Assembly (NCBI GenBank): GCA_041674745.1 | Contig: JBAYVD010000010.1 | Location: 62,001-126,000 of the forward strand | DNA: 64,000 nt | Origin: UBA2040 sp041674745 | Lineage (GTDB): Bacteria; Bacteroidota; Bacteroidia; Flavobacteriales_D; Crocinitomicaceae | Reading direction: 5' to 3' | Part shown: positions 35,298-44,504 of the stretch, piece after piece | How the letters are laid out: the number at the start of each line of letters is the position of its first letter | Numbering within the stretch: the stretch's first letter is position 1 | Translations under genes and position numbers: made by a program | Notes under the pieces: generated by a model | Databases searched by the model: none | Seen by the model: only the letters and a program-made list of their open reading frames with translations | What the model was told of the DNA's origin: nothing

Positions 35298-36545
35298 TTA
35301 GTCATTCGCATTTTCACCAATCTCAAAAATCAATTCTGAAATTTTATCCAATGAAAAATAGTGGTTTGCGATTCGTTGAATATCCTCTGCCGTCACCTTT
35401 TCTATACTTTCATTCATTTCCAATATAGAATCTACTTGATTGAACAATAAAACACTTTTACCTAAACTCAGCATCAATCCAGAATGACTTTCCATAGCCA
35501 AAGCCATGTGTCCTTTGTATTGTGCTTTGGCCATTTTTAATTGTTGATCTCCCAACTTCTTGTCGCGTAAATTCGCTAATTCTTTGTAAAGAAGGCTGAG
35601 CGATTTTTTTAAATACTTAGTATCGGTGCCAAAATATACCGACCAAAAACCAATTTCGCCATACGGCGTAAAGGAAGATTCAATATTATAGGAATAACCA
35701 TATTTTTCACGAATAGAGAGATTTAATCGTGAATTTAATGCAGGTCCGCCAAGAATATTGGTCAACAAAAACATGCCTTTTCGGTCCTCATCATCGTAAC
35801 CGGGTGCATATCCACCAACGATAGCATGCACTTGATAATTCGCCTCTTTTTCTACTTCTCTAAACTGAAAATTGCCTTCAAATTTGATTACCTCCTCTTT
35901 GCCTCGTTGAGGACAATTCGCAAAATATTTCTCTATCCATTTTAAAACTCGATTCGCCGGTTCATTTCCTACAAAAGAAATCACCATGTTTTCAGTATGG
36001 AAATGTTTGTGCAAGTAATACTCCAAGTCCTTTTTGGTGAATTTGGCAACGGTTTCAGGCGTACCAAGAATATTGGTGCCAAGCGCATGTCCTTTGAACA
36101 GGTGGCTTTCGAAATCGTCAAAAATCTTTTCACCAGGACTGTCCAAGTAGGAATTGATTTCATCCAAGACGATTTCTTTCTCCTTTTCGATTTCTTTTTC
36201 CGGAAAATTGGCGTTCAATGTAATATCCGCCAGCAATTCGATGGCTCGTTGCGTGTGATTTTTTACAAAAGAAGCGTAAACGACCATTTCTTCTTTGGAA
36301 GTGTAGGCATTTAGTTCACCACCAACTGAGTCTAACCTCGAAAGAACATGAAATGTTTTGCGTTTGTGGGTACCTTTAAAGATACAATGTTCTAAAAAAT
36401 GAGCCAAGCCCTCCTCGTTCTTTTCCTCATAGCGAGAACCTGCGAGAACATTGACACCGAGGTGTGCGACGGGCGAAAGTGTTTTTAAATAAACGAAACG
36501 CAATCCATTGGATAGCGTGAAAATTTCAGGTTGCCATTCCTCCAT
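35298..36545 (-). CDS. M16 family zinc metallopeptidase (short, active type)
   Basis: This 415-residue pitrilysin-like peptidase has the inverted zinc motif HFLEH in AHFLEHCIFKGTHKRK (about 46-61; two His and the catalytic Glu). The third zinc ligand is a glutamate in EIVLDEINSYLD (about 124-135). It has no signal peptide, so it is probably cytosolic, like the processing-peptidase type. A substrate-binding GYSYNIES segment lies near residue 285. It lies one base after pdxH, at the end of the DUF4494-pdxH-M16 operon. Substrates are probably short peptides. Confidence 0.9.
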   Translation of the reverse strand: MEEWQPEIFTLSNGLRFVYLKTLSPVAHLGVNVLAGSRYEEKNEEGLAHFLEHCIFKGTHKRKTFHVLSRLDSVGGELNAYTSKEEMVVYASFVKNHTQRAIELLADITLNANFPEKEIEKEKEIVLDEINSYLDSPGEKIFDDFESHLFKGHALGTNILGTPETVAKFTKKDLEYYLHKHFHTENMVISFVGNEPANRVLKWIEKYFANCPQRGKEEVIKFEGNFQFREVEKEANYQVHAIVGGYAPGYDDEDRKGMFLLTNILGGPALNSRLNLSIREKYGYSYNIESSFTPYGEIGFWSVYFGTDTKYLKKSLSLLYKELANLRDKKLGDQQLKMAKAQYKGHMALAMESHSGLMLSLGKSVLLFNQVDSILEMNESIEKVTAEDIQRIANHYFSLDKISELIFEIGENAND

Positions 36546-36546
36546 T

Positions 36547-37191
36547 TTAAGGATTTAATCGGAAAACTTTCCAGTTTTCATTTTCAAATTGAAATACTAT
36601 TCTATCATGCAAACGGGATGGTCGACCTTGCCAAAATTCAAACCGGCTGGGCTTTACCAAATACCCGCCCCAATGTGGTGGCCTAGGCACTTCATTCGGG
36701 AATTTTTCAGAATAATACAAAACCCTGTCTTCTAATTCTTTTCTGGAAATTAGCACATCGCTTTGATGCGAAGCCCATGCTCCAAGTTGACTTCCTCTGG
36801 GTCTTTCTTTAAAATAAGCATCACTCATTTCACTCGGTATTTTTTCACAAATCCCTGAAATGCTTATTTGCCTCTCAAGTCCAGGCCAAAAGAGCAAACC
36901 ATGCATTTTGGGATGAACCGCCAAAGCTTTTCCTTTTGAACTAAGGTAGTTGGTGTAAAACACGAAGCCTTCTTCTAACAATTCTCTAAGATATACAATT
37001 CTCGTTTGCGGAAAACCATCGGAATTAATCGTTGAAATAGCAATGGCATTTGGCTCGCTCACCCCCTTTTCAGTTGCATTACGCAGCCATTTAGCCAAAA
37101 GATCCATTGGATTATTTCCTACCTGATCTTCCAATCTACCTTGGTCGAACTCGGAGTGGTCGTTTCTTAAAACATCGAGGAAATTATCCAT
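36547..37191 (-). CDS. pdxH: Pyridoxamine 5'-phosphate oxidase
   Basis: PdxH oxidises pyridoxine- or pyridoxamine-phosphate to PLP with FMN. The 214-residue protein has family motifs FPQTRIVYLREL (about 54-65), FYTNYLSSKGKALAVHPK (about 77-94), ERPRGSQLGAWASHQS (about 128-143), and the closing PHWGGYLVKPSRFEFWQG (about 171-188). These bind FMN and substrate phosphate. Length is canonical. It sits between a DUF4494 gene (6 bases upstream) and the M16 peptidase (1 base downstream), all one operon. Confidence 0.95.
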   Translation of the reverse strand: MDNFLDVLRNDHSEFDQGRLEDQVGNNPMDLLAKWLRNATEKGVSEPNAIAISTINSDGFPQTRIVYLRELLEEGFVFYTNYLSSKGKALAVHPKMHGLLFWPGLERQISISGICEKIPSEMSDAYFKERPRGSQLGAWASHQSDVLISRKELEDRVLYYSEKFPNEVPRPPHWGGYLVKPSRFEFWQGRPSRLHDRIVFQFENENWKVFRLNP

Positions 37192-37197
37192 TTTGAA

Positions 37198-37800
37198 TTA
37201 ATTTTCGTCTTCGAATTCATCGGAAATTTCATTTTCCATTTCCTCTAATTCTTCGTCTTCAATATCGCTACCTGGTGCTGAAAAAACAGCTTTTTTACCT
37301 GGCTTTGTACTTATTTCTGGCAAATCTATATCTTCCTCCGTTATTGGGCGACGGTTCAATTCTTTGTCCAATTCCTCCCGGTAAGGGAAAATATCAACTA
37401 TCGGTGAAACCGTAATTGCAGGAATGATAAAATCGACCATTAACGTAGCCAAACTTTCTTTGATTCGATCATATGCATCTTTCACAGAGTGAGCAGATAC
37501 CAAAAAGTTTTGTGTCACTTTTTTGGCTTTTTCCTCCTCCGCATCCATCGATTCATACGTTAATTTCACTTTGTACCAAACGTCTGCATCTTCGTAATGA
37601 AAAATGTCATGAATTTCCGTTCGCATAATACCCACCACGTTGAATTCTCCTCGAATCACTTGACCCAATTCCTCATAAATCCGAGCTTCAGCATCCGTAA
37701 AGGTCATCGCGGCTAACAAATAAGGCTCTGTAACGCGTTTGAAAGATCCGTTTTCTAATTGTTTTGTATATTTAACTTTAACGGTAAACCAATTGTTCAT
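37198..37800 (-). CDS. DUF4494 family protein
   Basis: This 200-residue cytosolic protein opens with MNNWFTVKVKYTKQLENGSF and contains the DUF4494 core of two similar halves (about 1-85 and 85-140). Each carries WF/WY-KVK strands and an aromatic/acidic helix: ..LLAAMTFTDAEARIYEEL and ..LVSAHSVKDAYDRIKESL. The duplicated pattern is visible in the sequence and suggests an internal repeat. The C-terminus (about 150-200) is acidic and poorly conserved. The family is Bacteroidota-restricted with no assigned function. It leads the pdxH-M16 operon. Confidence 0.85.
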   Translation of the reverse strand: MNNWFTVKVKYTKQLENGSFKRVTEPYLLAAMTFTDAEARIYEELGQVIRGEFNVVGIMRTEIHDIFHYEDADVWYKVKLTYESMDAEEEKAKKVTQNFLVSAHSVKDAYDRIKESLATLMVDFIIPAITVSPIVDIFPYREELDKELNRRPITEEDIDLPEISTKPGKKAVFSAPGSDIEDEELEEMENEISDEFEDEN

Positions 37801-37850
37801 GCTATGCTTAATTTAATGTGATTGTATTTTTTGACTAAAAATTCAGGGTA

Positions 37851-37858
37851 CAAATATA
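37851..37858 (-). promoter_or_regulatory. -7 element of the DUF4494-pdxH-M16 operon
   Basis: The minus strand reads TATATTTG, a full consensus match, giving a leader of about 45 bases. No -33 TTG is obvious at the usual distance. Confidence 0.45.
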
Positions 37859-37898
37859 AGGTGTATTGCGCTTTCTTTTGGCACTGTTGATAAACTTT

Positions 37899-38975
37899 TT
37901 AAGGCTCATAGGTTTTACCTTGCCAGAAAACTTTATAGGTTTTATTGAACAGTTTTACCAATACCGAACTTCCGATAATTTCATATCCGGCATCCATTTG
38001 GTTGGTGAGTGTTTCTACTTTGCCATTGATAGAAACATCTACTCCTTTTGAAATATTGCGAAAGGCGAGCACGTCATTTTTGAGTAAATAATCTTCGGGA
38101 ACATAATTGCAAACGCGCCATTTTTTTCCATTGCATTCCATATTCATGAAATTGTTCTCAAACCAGATCACCACATCATCTTTCACCTCCCATTTGGAAG
38201 CACCAAAATTGGACAAAGTGGTGCGGACACCTTTTGCATATTTTATTAAATTCCCATTTTGATCTTCGTAAACGATAAAACCTCTTCCCGCTTCGTACTT
38301 TTTCATGAACATTTGTTCAACATCCACCAATTCACCATTCTCAAATGCAGCGAAGGTTCGAGTAGTTGGGTCATTGTAACATAAAATATCCGTACCACAG
38401 GCAAAATCAATATTACCTACCCAAACATCAATTTCGTAGGGTTTGCCATTCCAGAAAATTTTGTAAAAATCGCCGTTGTCTTTGTAGCCGAAAATATTCT
38501 CCCCAATTGAAGCGGGCATTGCAATCTGACCTGTTACTTGCGTAACGGGATAAATTTTGTCTTTCCAGTAAACATTGATAGTATTGTAACGCTGGTCTTC
38601 ATAAACGACCATACTGTCCTTTACAGCATATTCTCCGCATCGGTAGGTAAGTGTTTGAAGTTTACCATCGTCCCATAAATTCAATGTCTCACCAATTTTC
38701 CAGGTGATTAAGTGATCTGAAACTTGGTATTCAGCATTCATATTGGCAACATCTTTGGGTTGACCACCATTGTAGATGCGAAGGTTTCCGCGGTTATCAT
38801 AATACGCAACTGCTTCGTCGCCAACTTTGTATTCTTGAATACGTTGAAATTCGAGCTGACGAAAGTGCCCATCTTCAAAGGTTCTAAAGAAGTTATTGAA
38901 GTCCACAAATGGAATGGCCGTTTGTCCCAAAACAAATTGGCAGGCAAACAAGACCAAAAAAGTCATTTTTTTCAT
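37899..38975 (-). CDS. Secreted protein of unknown function, repeated strand motifs
   Basis: The frame opens at 39023, but the ATG at 38975 starts a proper signal peptide (MKKMTFLVLFACQFVLGQ), giving 358 residues. I know no named function. The mature part is a series of about six or seven similar units with aromatic-Asp patterns, for example VGDEAVAYYDNRGNLRIY, VKDSMVVYEDQRYNTINV and AGRGFIVYEDQNGNLIKY. This suggests a beta-propeller or solenoid. It has no T9SS tail. The gene stands alone between two unrelated operons. Confidence 0.6.
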   Translation of the reverse strand: MKKMTFLVLFACQFVLGQTAIPFVDFNNFFRTFEDGHFRQLEFQRIQEYKVGDEAVAYYDNRGNLRIYNGGQPKDVANMNAEYQVSDHLITWKIGETLNLWDDGKLQTLTYRCGEYAVKDSMVVYEDQRYNTINVYWKDKIYPVTQVTGQIAMPASIGENIFGYKDNGDFYKIFWNGKPYEIDVWVGNIDFACGTDILCYNDPTTRTFAAFENGELVDVEQMFMKKYEAGRGFIVYEDQNGNLIKYAKGVRTTLSNFGASKWEVKDDVVIWFENNFMNMECNGKKWRVCNYVPEDYLLKNDVLAFRNISKGVDVSINGKVETLTNQMDAGYEIIGSSVLVKLFNKTYKVFWQGKTYEP

Positions 38976-39132
38976 GCAGGCTAAATTACAATTATTGTTC
39001 CACTTTCTTTTAGGTTTTGGCAATTCTATTACCGTTAACGAGTGTTAAACGATTTCATCTCGTAAAAGAACTATACTAAAATGTCATTATTTCTTACGTT
39101 ATTTGTTCTCAAATATTTTTAAAACTTAAGCT

Positions 39133-40599
39133 ATGAAGCAACTCTTAACTTTTTGTGCTCTACTTATTTTCACTCAAAATGTGTGGGCCCAAAAGAAAAT
39201 TGAATTCGTGGAATATGACCTGAGCAATGGTCTTCATGTAATTCTTCACCAAGAACCGACTACACCGATTGTAGCCGTATCCATTCTGTACCACGTTGGA
39301 TCTAAAAATGAAAAAGTTGGCCGTACAGGCTTCGCCCACTTTTTTGAACACCTACTTTTTGAAGGTTCAACAAACATAGAACGAGGTGAATACGACAAAA
39401 TTGTAGAAAGAAATGGCGGAACGTTGAATGCTAATACCTCCAACGACCGAACTTACTATTACGAGTTAATGCCCTCTAATCAATTAGAGCTTGGCTTGTG
39501 GTTGGAAAGTGAGCGTTTACTGCATGCTAAAGTGAACATCAAAGGGATCGAAACTCAAAGAAGTGTTGTAAAAGAAGAAAAAAGACAACGGGTAGATAAT
39601 CAGCCTTACGCCTCTTTCATCACGGAAATTTTCAAAAGAGTTTTTATCAATCACCCATACAATTGGGTTCCGATTGGAAGCATGGAGGATTTAGATGCGG
39701 CACAAGAAGAGGATTACATTAACTTCTACCGCACTTTTTATGTTCCTAAAAATGCAACCTTGAGTATCGCTGGCGACATCAATATTCCTCAAACCAAAGC
39801 ATGGATAGAAAAATATTTTGGAAGTATACCAGCTGGACAAGGAATTAACTTGGTTCGCGATATGGAAAACATGTCAGATGATGACTTTTTTGCGGCTTAC
39901 TCTATCAGCAAAGCAGATTTACAAAATCAAAATTTTTCAAATCCGTCCACTCCTGCCGCGAAAAATGTGATCTCCAAAATGACTGGAACGCCAATTGTCA
40001 TTGAACGACCAGCGAATTACACAGGTCATTTGACCGGTGTGCAACGAGATACCGTTCTTGACAACATTCAATTGCCAGGTCTTTTCTACGCTTACAACTA
40101 TCCTAATCAAACCAATCCTGATTTCTATGCACTCGAAATGTTGCATGATGTATTGTCAGGAGGTTCTTCTTCTCGATTGAAAAAAAGCATCGTTGAGAAA
40201 AAAGAATTGGGCGTAGAAACCTTTTCATTCGCTTATGGATTGGAAGCTGGAGGTGTAGGTATATTTGGAACCATCGTTGGAGACGGCGTGGATCTAAAAG
40301 TTGTTGAAGCGGAGTTTGATAGTCAAATTGCATTGATTCAAAATGAACTAATCAGCGCGGAAGAATTTGAAAAAATTAGAAACTTGAAGGAAAATGAAAT
40401 TGTTTCTTCCAATTCAACCATTGCAGGAATTGCTGAAAACCTAGCCGATAATTATGTCTATTATGGTTCTGCAAATCGCGTAAACACTCTTTTAGACGGT
40501 TATATGAAAGTTACTCGAGAAGACATTCAGCGTGTGGCGAAAAAATATCTAACACAAGACGCTCGATTGATCCTTTACTATTTACCCAAAGAAAAATAA
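39133..40599 (+). CDS. Secreted M16 zinc metallopeptidase, active subunit
   Basis: This 488-residue protein has a signal peptide (MKQLLTFCALLIFTQNVWA) and the zinc motif HFFEH in GFAHFFEHLLFEGSTN (about 65-80). The third ligand is a Glu in SVVKEEKRQRVD. It should be the catalytic half of a periplasmic M16 pair. The gene immediately downstream (6 bases) encodes a partner without the motif, the usual arrangement for heteromeric bacterial M16 peptidases. Substrates are probably peptides or misfolded outer-membrane material. The downstream substrate-binding region (SRLKKSIVEKKELG) is present. Confidence 0.9.
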   Translation: MKQLLTFCALLIFTQNVWAQKKIEFVEYDLSNGLHVILHQEPTTPIVAVSILYHVGSKNEKVGRTGFAHFFEHLLFEGSTNIERGEYDKIVERNGGTLNANTSNDRTYYYELMPSNQLELGLWLESERLLHAKVNIKGIETQRSVVKEEKRQRVDNQPYASFITEIFKRVFINHPYNWVPIGSMEDLDAAQEEDYINFYRTFYVPKNATLSIAGDINIPQTKAWIEKYFGSIPAGQGINLVRDMENMSDDDFFAAYSISKADLQNQNFSNPSTPAAKNVISKMTGTPIVIERPANYTGHLTGVQRDTVLDNIQLPGLFYAYNYPNQTNPDFYALEMLHDVLSGGSSSRLKKSIVEKKELGVETFSFAYGLEAGGVGIFGTIVGDGVDLKVVEAEFDSQIALIQNELISAEEFEKIRNLKENEIVSSNSTIAGIAENLADNYVYYGSANRVNTLLDGYMKVTREDIQRVAKKYLTQDARLILYYLPKEK

Positions 40600-40605
40600 T
40601 TAGAG

Positions 40606-42696
40606 ATGAGAAACAAACTATTAATTCTACTCGCAATTTTCCCTTCACTAGTTTGGGGGCAAGTTTTGGACAGAACGGTTCGCCCATCAGCGGGTCCCGC
40701 TCCTACCATCAATATTAAAAATTCAGAAGTCTTCAAAACCAGCAATGGTATCACTGTTATATTGAGTGAAAATCATGCTATTCCGAAAGTAAGTTTCAAT
40801 TTAGTTTTAGGTGCAGATCCTATTTTGGAAGGTCAAAAAGCTGGATTGGCTGATTTGGCTGGCGAAATGATGATGTCTGGAACGAAAAATAGAGACAAGG
40901 ACAAATTGGACAATGAAATCGCACTATTAGGCGCATCACTTTCAGCCAATCAAAGCTCCGTTTATTTGTCTTGTTTGACAAAATTCGCTGACAAAGGGAT
41001 GAATTTGTTCGCTGACATTGTTCAAAATCCAAGTTTCCCAAGTGCTGAATTTGATCGAATTTCAAAGCAAGCTGAATCTGCTTTGAAATCACAAAAATCA
41101 GAAGCTGGAGCCATGGCAAATAGCGCACAAGCGAAAGCGAATTTCAATCCTTCGCACCCGTATAGTGAAGTTATGACGGAGGAAAGTTTAAAGAACATCA
41201 ATTTACAAGATGTTTTGGCCTTTTACCAAATGGTGTATGTTCCTGAAGGAAGTTATTTAGTGGTGGTTGGGGATATTGACTTAGCTCAAACCAAAGCGAT
41301 AGTGGACAAATATCTTTCCTCTTGGAAAGGTGGTGCAGTTTATAAAAACAACTCCTTGACAGTGAAACCTGCAGCGGGAAGTCAAGTATACTTTGTGAAC
41401 AAACCAGGCGCTGTGCAATCTGTTATTGAGGTAACGTATCCCGTTAACATTAAACCAGGTGATGAAGATCAAATCGGTTTAACTGTTATGAATAGCATAT
41501 TAGGCGGAAGTGGATTTGGATCAAGATTGATGCAAAACTTGCGTGAAGACAAAGCGTATACCTATGGTTGTCGCTCCCAAGTAGAGGTAGATGAAAATGG
41601 AAGTATTTTTTCTACAGATGGAAATTTCAGAAACGAAGTAACGGATAGCGCTATTGTACAAATTTTGAGTGAAATTGATCGAATGACAACAGAGTATGTT
41701 ACAGACGAGCAGTTGAATCAAATTAAATCGTCCATGGCGGGCAGTTTTGCACGATCATTGGAAAGTCCTAGAACAGTTGCTCGTTTTGCGCTGAACATCG
41801 AGAAATATGGTTTGGACAAAGATTACTACAAAAACTATCTGAAAAAATTAGCGGCTATTGACAAAGAAGATGTTTTGCTTTTGTCTCAAAAATACCTTTC
41901 TGCTAAAAATGTAAACATTGTAGTGGTTGGAAATGAGTCGATACTAGACATATTAAAACCTTTTGATCAAGATGGAAAAATTCAAGTGTTAGATGCTTTT
42001 GGTAATGTGGCTAAAAATGCAAAACCAGCAGATATTTCTGCGGATCAATTGATTGAAAAATACATTTTGGCGGTTACTAAATCTGAGTCCATCAAAAAAG
42101 CGAATAAGAAATTGAAAAAAATCAAAAGCTATGTTCGTGAAACGGATTTTACAAGTGCTCAAATTCCGATTCCTTTAAAAATGACGGATGTGTGGATTGC
42201 TCCAAATCAAGAAGGAAACAAATTGGAAGGTCAAGGCATGGTGTTTCAAAAATCTTATTTTGATGGCGTTGCAGGCGGAAGTTCTTCCATGCAAGGTGGA
42301 AGCGTTTCGTTAACAACGGAAGAAGTACAGGCAAAATCCTTGTCAATTGGTATTTACCCTGAATTGAATTACAAGAAAACAGGAATGAGTTATGCCATCA
42401 ATGGGATTGAAACAGTTGACGGAAAAGAAATGTATACGATGCAAATCAATGATGGCACCAAAACTTCCATTGATTATTTTGACAAAGTGACTTTCTTAAA
42501 AATGAAAACGGTTGCTATCGAAAAACAAGGCGAAGAATCGGTAACAACAGAATTCACATTCGATGATTACCGTGAGGTGAACGGAGTTTTGATGCCGTAT
42601 GTTATGAACTTAAACGCAGGACCAATGCAATTGGACGGGAAAGTTTCCAACTACAAATTCAACGAAAAAGTAAATTTAGATTTCTACAAGAAATAA
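40606..42696 (+). CDS. M16 peptidase-like protein, inactive partner with extra C-terminal domain
   Basis: This 696-residue secreted protein (signal peptide MRNKLLILLAIFPSLVWG) has two M16 domains but lacks the zinc motif: the equivalent position reads GLADLAGEMMMSGTKN with no histidines. It keeps the substrate-grip motif GGSGFGSRLMQNLREDKAYTYG (quoted in part: SRLMQNLRE). It presumably pairs with the active subunit encoded just upstream. Beyond about residue 490 a further domain of about 200 residues, rich in beta-strand patterns (TEFTFDDYREVNGVLMPY), resembles LolA/outer-membrane lipoprotein-sorting folds. That makes it longer than a standard partner. Confidence 0.87.
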   Translation: MRNKLLILLAIFPSLVWGQVLDRTVRPSAGPAPTINIKNSEVFKTSNGITVILSENHAIPKVSFNLVLGADPILEGQKAGLADLAGEMMMSGTKNRDKDKLDNEIALLGASLSANQSSVYLSCLTKFADKGMNLFADIVQNPSFPSAEFDRISKQAESALKSQKSEAGAMANSAQAKANFNPSHPYSEVMTEESLKNINLQDVLAFYQMVYVPEGSYLVVVGDIDLAQTKAIVDKYLSSWKGGAVYKNNSLTVKPAAGSQVYFVNKPGAVQSVIEVTYPVNIKPGDEDQIGLTVMNSILGGSGFGSRLMQNLREDKAYTYGCRSQVEVDENGSIFSTDGNFRNEVTDSAIVQILSEIDRMTTEYVTDEQLNQIKSSMAGSFARSLESPRTVARFALNIEKYGLDKDYYKNYLKKLAAIDKEDVLLLSQKYLSAKNVNIVVVGNESILDILKPFDQDGKIQVLDAFGNVAKNAKPADISADQLIEKYILAVTKSESIKKANKKLKKIKSYVRETDFTSAQIPIPLKMTDVWIAPNQEGNKLEGQGMVFQKSYFDGVAGGSSSMQGGSVSLTTEEVQAKSLSIGIYPELNYKKTGMSYAINGIETVDGKEMYTMQINDGTKTSIDYFDKVTFLKMKTVAIEKQGEESVTTEFTFDDYREVNGVLMPYVMNLNAGPMQLDGKVSNYKFNEKVNLDFYKK

Positions 42697-42716
42697 AATC
42701 AATAGTTAAGTGAAAG

Positions 42717-42752
42717 AAGAGCAACCCATACATTTGGCGTTGCTCTTTTTTT
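42717..42752 (+). terminator. Terminator after the M16 pair
   Basis: AAGAGCAAC (42717-42725) pairs with GTTGCTCTT (42739-42747) around a 13-base loop, followed by a T-run. Confidence 0.8.
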
Positions 42753-42835
42753 CTCATTTTTTGTTAAAACTATTTGTTGCTTTCATCCAGCGAGAATAAA
42801 AGCACTACCTTAGTCGCTCGCAAAAAAAAAGACTT

Positions 42836-43690
42836 ATGATGAAAATAAATACTTTATTCTTGGCGCTTACTTTGACAATTTCGTCTAGCGTATTGGCTCA
42901 ATTAAAAACACCACAACCCAGTCCAACCACCACCTTGTCTCAAGCCGTTGGTTTAACTGATTTTGAAATTATCTATTCTAGACCTGGGACAAAAGGAAGA
43001 ACTATTTTTGGAGATTTGGTTCCTTTTGGGGAAGTTTGGAGAACCGGAGCAAATTCTTCTACCAAAATTAAATTTGCAGATGATGTGAAAATTGGAGGAA
43101 AAGATGTCAAAGCAGGTCAATATGCCTTGTACACGATTCCGGGTAAAGACGAATGGACCGTGATTATTTACAAAGGTTTGGAAAACTGGGGTGCTGCCGG
43201 TTATGACATCACGCAAGACGTTGCGCGTTTTACAGTAAAACCAACCAAGTTGGCTGATAAATACGAAACGTTTACGATCGATTTTAGTAATTTTGCAACC
43301 AGTAGTGCTACATTGAATTTGATGTGGGAAAACACGAAAGTTTCGTTCTCAATTGAAACACCAACCGAAGCGCAAATTGAAAAACAAATTGCTGAAATGA
43401 TGGCTGGACCAAGTGCGAACAGTCTTTACGGAGCTGCTCGTTATTATTTGGAGAAAGAAAGAGAATTAGACAAAGCAGAAATGTGGATCGCAAAAGCGAT
43501 TGAACAAAAACCAGAAGCATTTTGGATGGTTCATGTGCAAGCAAAAATCTTCGCAAAAGAAGGCAAAAAGAAAGAAGCCATCGCTGCTGCTGAAAAATCC
43601 ATGAAAATGGCAAAAGAGAGCAAAGACGGTGACTTTGGTTATGTTGCCAGCAATGAAAAATTAATTGCAGAAATTAAAGCTATGAAATAG
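42836..43690 (+). CDS. DUF2911 family secreted protein
   Basis: This 284-residue protein has a signal peptide (about 1-21, ending VLA) and the DUF2911 domain (about 22-165). Its signature is QPSPTTTLSQAVGLTDFEI, then SRPGTKGRTIFG and PFGEVWRTGANSSTKI, with AGQYALYTIPGKDEWTVI. A C-terminal helical part (about 180-284) has TPR-like repeats (ANSLYGAARYYLEKERELDKA, then EAIAAAEKSMKMAKES; quoted as patterns). The family is common in Bacteroidota with no known activity. It is monocistronic with its own terminator. Confidence 0.85.
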   Translation: MMKINTLFLALTLTISSSVLAQLKTPQPSPTTTLSQAVGLTDFEIIYSRPGTKGRTIFGDLVPFGEVWRTGANSSTKIKFADDVKIGGKDVKAGQYALYTIPGKDEWTVIIYKGLENWGAAGYDITQDVARFTVKPTKLADKYETFTIDFSNFATSSATLNLMWENTKVSFSIETPTEAQIEKQIAEMMAGPSANSLYGAARYYLEKERELDKAEMWIAKAIEQKPEAFWMVHVQAKIFAKEGKKKEAIAAAEKSMKMAKESKDGDFGYVASNEKLIAEIKAMK

Positions 43691-43711
43691 GGGCTTCCAC
43701 CCTTTCTTCAT

Positions 43712-43749
43712 ACGTCCCATTTGTCGCAAGATGAATGGGGCGTTTTTTA
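43712..43749 (+). terminator. Terminator after the DUF2911 gene
   Basis: ACGTCCCAT (43712-43720) pairs with ATGGGGCGT (43735-43743, one G-T pair) around a 14-base loop, followed by a T-run. It may also serve the convergent gene at 43750. Confidence 0.75.
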
Positions 43750-44385
43750 TTAAAATCGCACTCCAAAAGATAAATTCAAATAATTGTAAACCGGGTCTCC
43801 CCATGGTTGGTGGAACCTGCTATCTGTTTTTCGAGAATATTCTATTCCTACTGCAAATTGATTAATATTTATTTTACTTTCCAAGGTCATTGCTCCAACA
43901 AACTCCCAATAGGTAAGATCCCAATCTGTACTAAGAATTATCAAACCACCTCCGACAAGTAAATCAACCGAAACGTTTTCATTTAATCTAAAATTGTTTC
44001 CTAATGAGGGGTGTAGTGGACGAAAAGCCACAAATAAACCGTCATCAAACCCCAAACCAAATCCAAGCCATGTCATTCTAAAAAAGGTTCTATTTTTTAT
44101 GGGATTCAAAAACCAGGTTTTCCCGAAACGAAATTGAGTTCCAAATCCTTTTTCATGTAAATAGCTACGTTTTGGTTTGTTGGAGGGTACGTCGAAATAA
44201 AACACATATTGAGTAACCCCTAGTCCAAAAACAGAAAAGTCAAAAAAGTTTTTATAAAGTCCTTTACTTTCCAACTCGCTTGAAGGCATTTTATATTTTA
44301 ACGTTTTGCTTTTATTCATTGAATCATTTTGACCCGATGAAAAAAAATAAACACCACAAAAAAATAATAAAATGAAAAATCTCAT
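43750..44385 (-). CDS. Hypothetical outer-membrane-type protein
   Basis: This 211-residue protein has a signal peptide (MRFFILLFFCGVYFFSSGQ) and no motif I recognise. Alternating hydrophobic/polar strands with many Phe, Gly and Tyr residues, and a closing aromatic residue (…NLSFGVRF), are typical of a small outer-membrane beta-barrel. That remains an inference. It is convergent with the DUF2911 gene and divergent from the tricorn-like protease, with about 120 bases of AT-rich sequence between the last two. No operon partner. Confidence 0.55.
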   Translation of the reverse strand: MRFFILLFFCGVYFFSSGQNDSMNKSKTLKYKMPSSELESKGLYKNFFDFSVFGLGVTQYVFYFDVPSNKPKRSYLHEKGFGTQFRFGKTWFLNPIKNRTFFRMTWLGFGLGFDDGLFVAFRPLHPSLGNNFRLNENVSVDLLVGGGLIILSTDWDLTYWEFVGAMTLESKININQFAVGIEYSRKTDSRFHQPWGDPVYNYLNLSFGVRF

Positions 44386-44504
44386 ACTGTGAATATTGGA
44401 TTAACTAATCCTAAATTTAAAAAAATAATTTCGTTAAAAAAATCCAACAAAACGGAACACTACTTTTAATTTCCTACTTTCATTCATTCTATAAAACTAT
44501 AACT

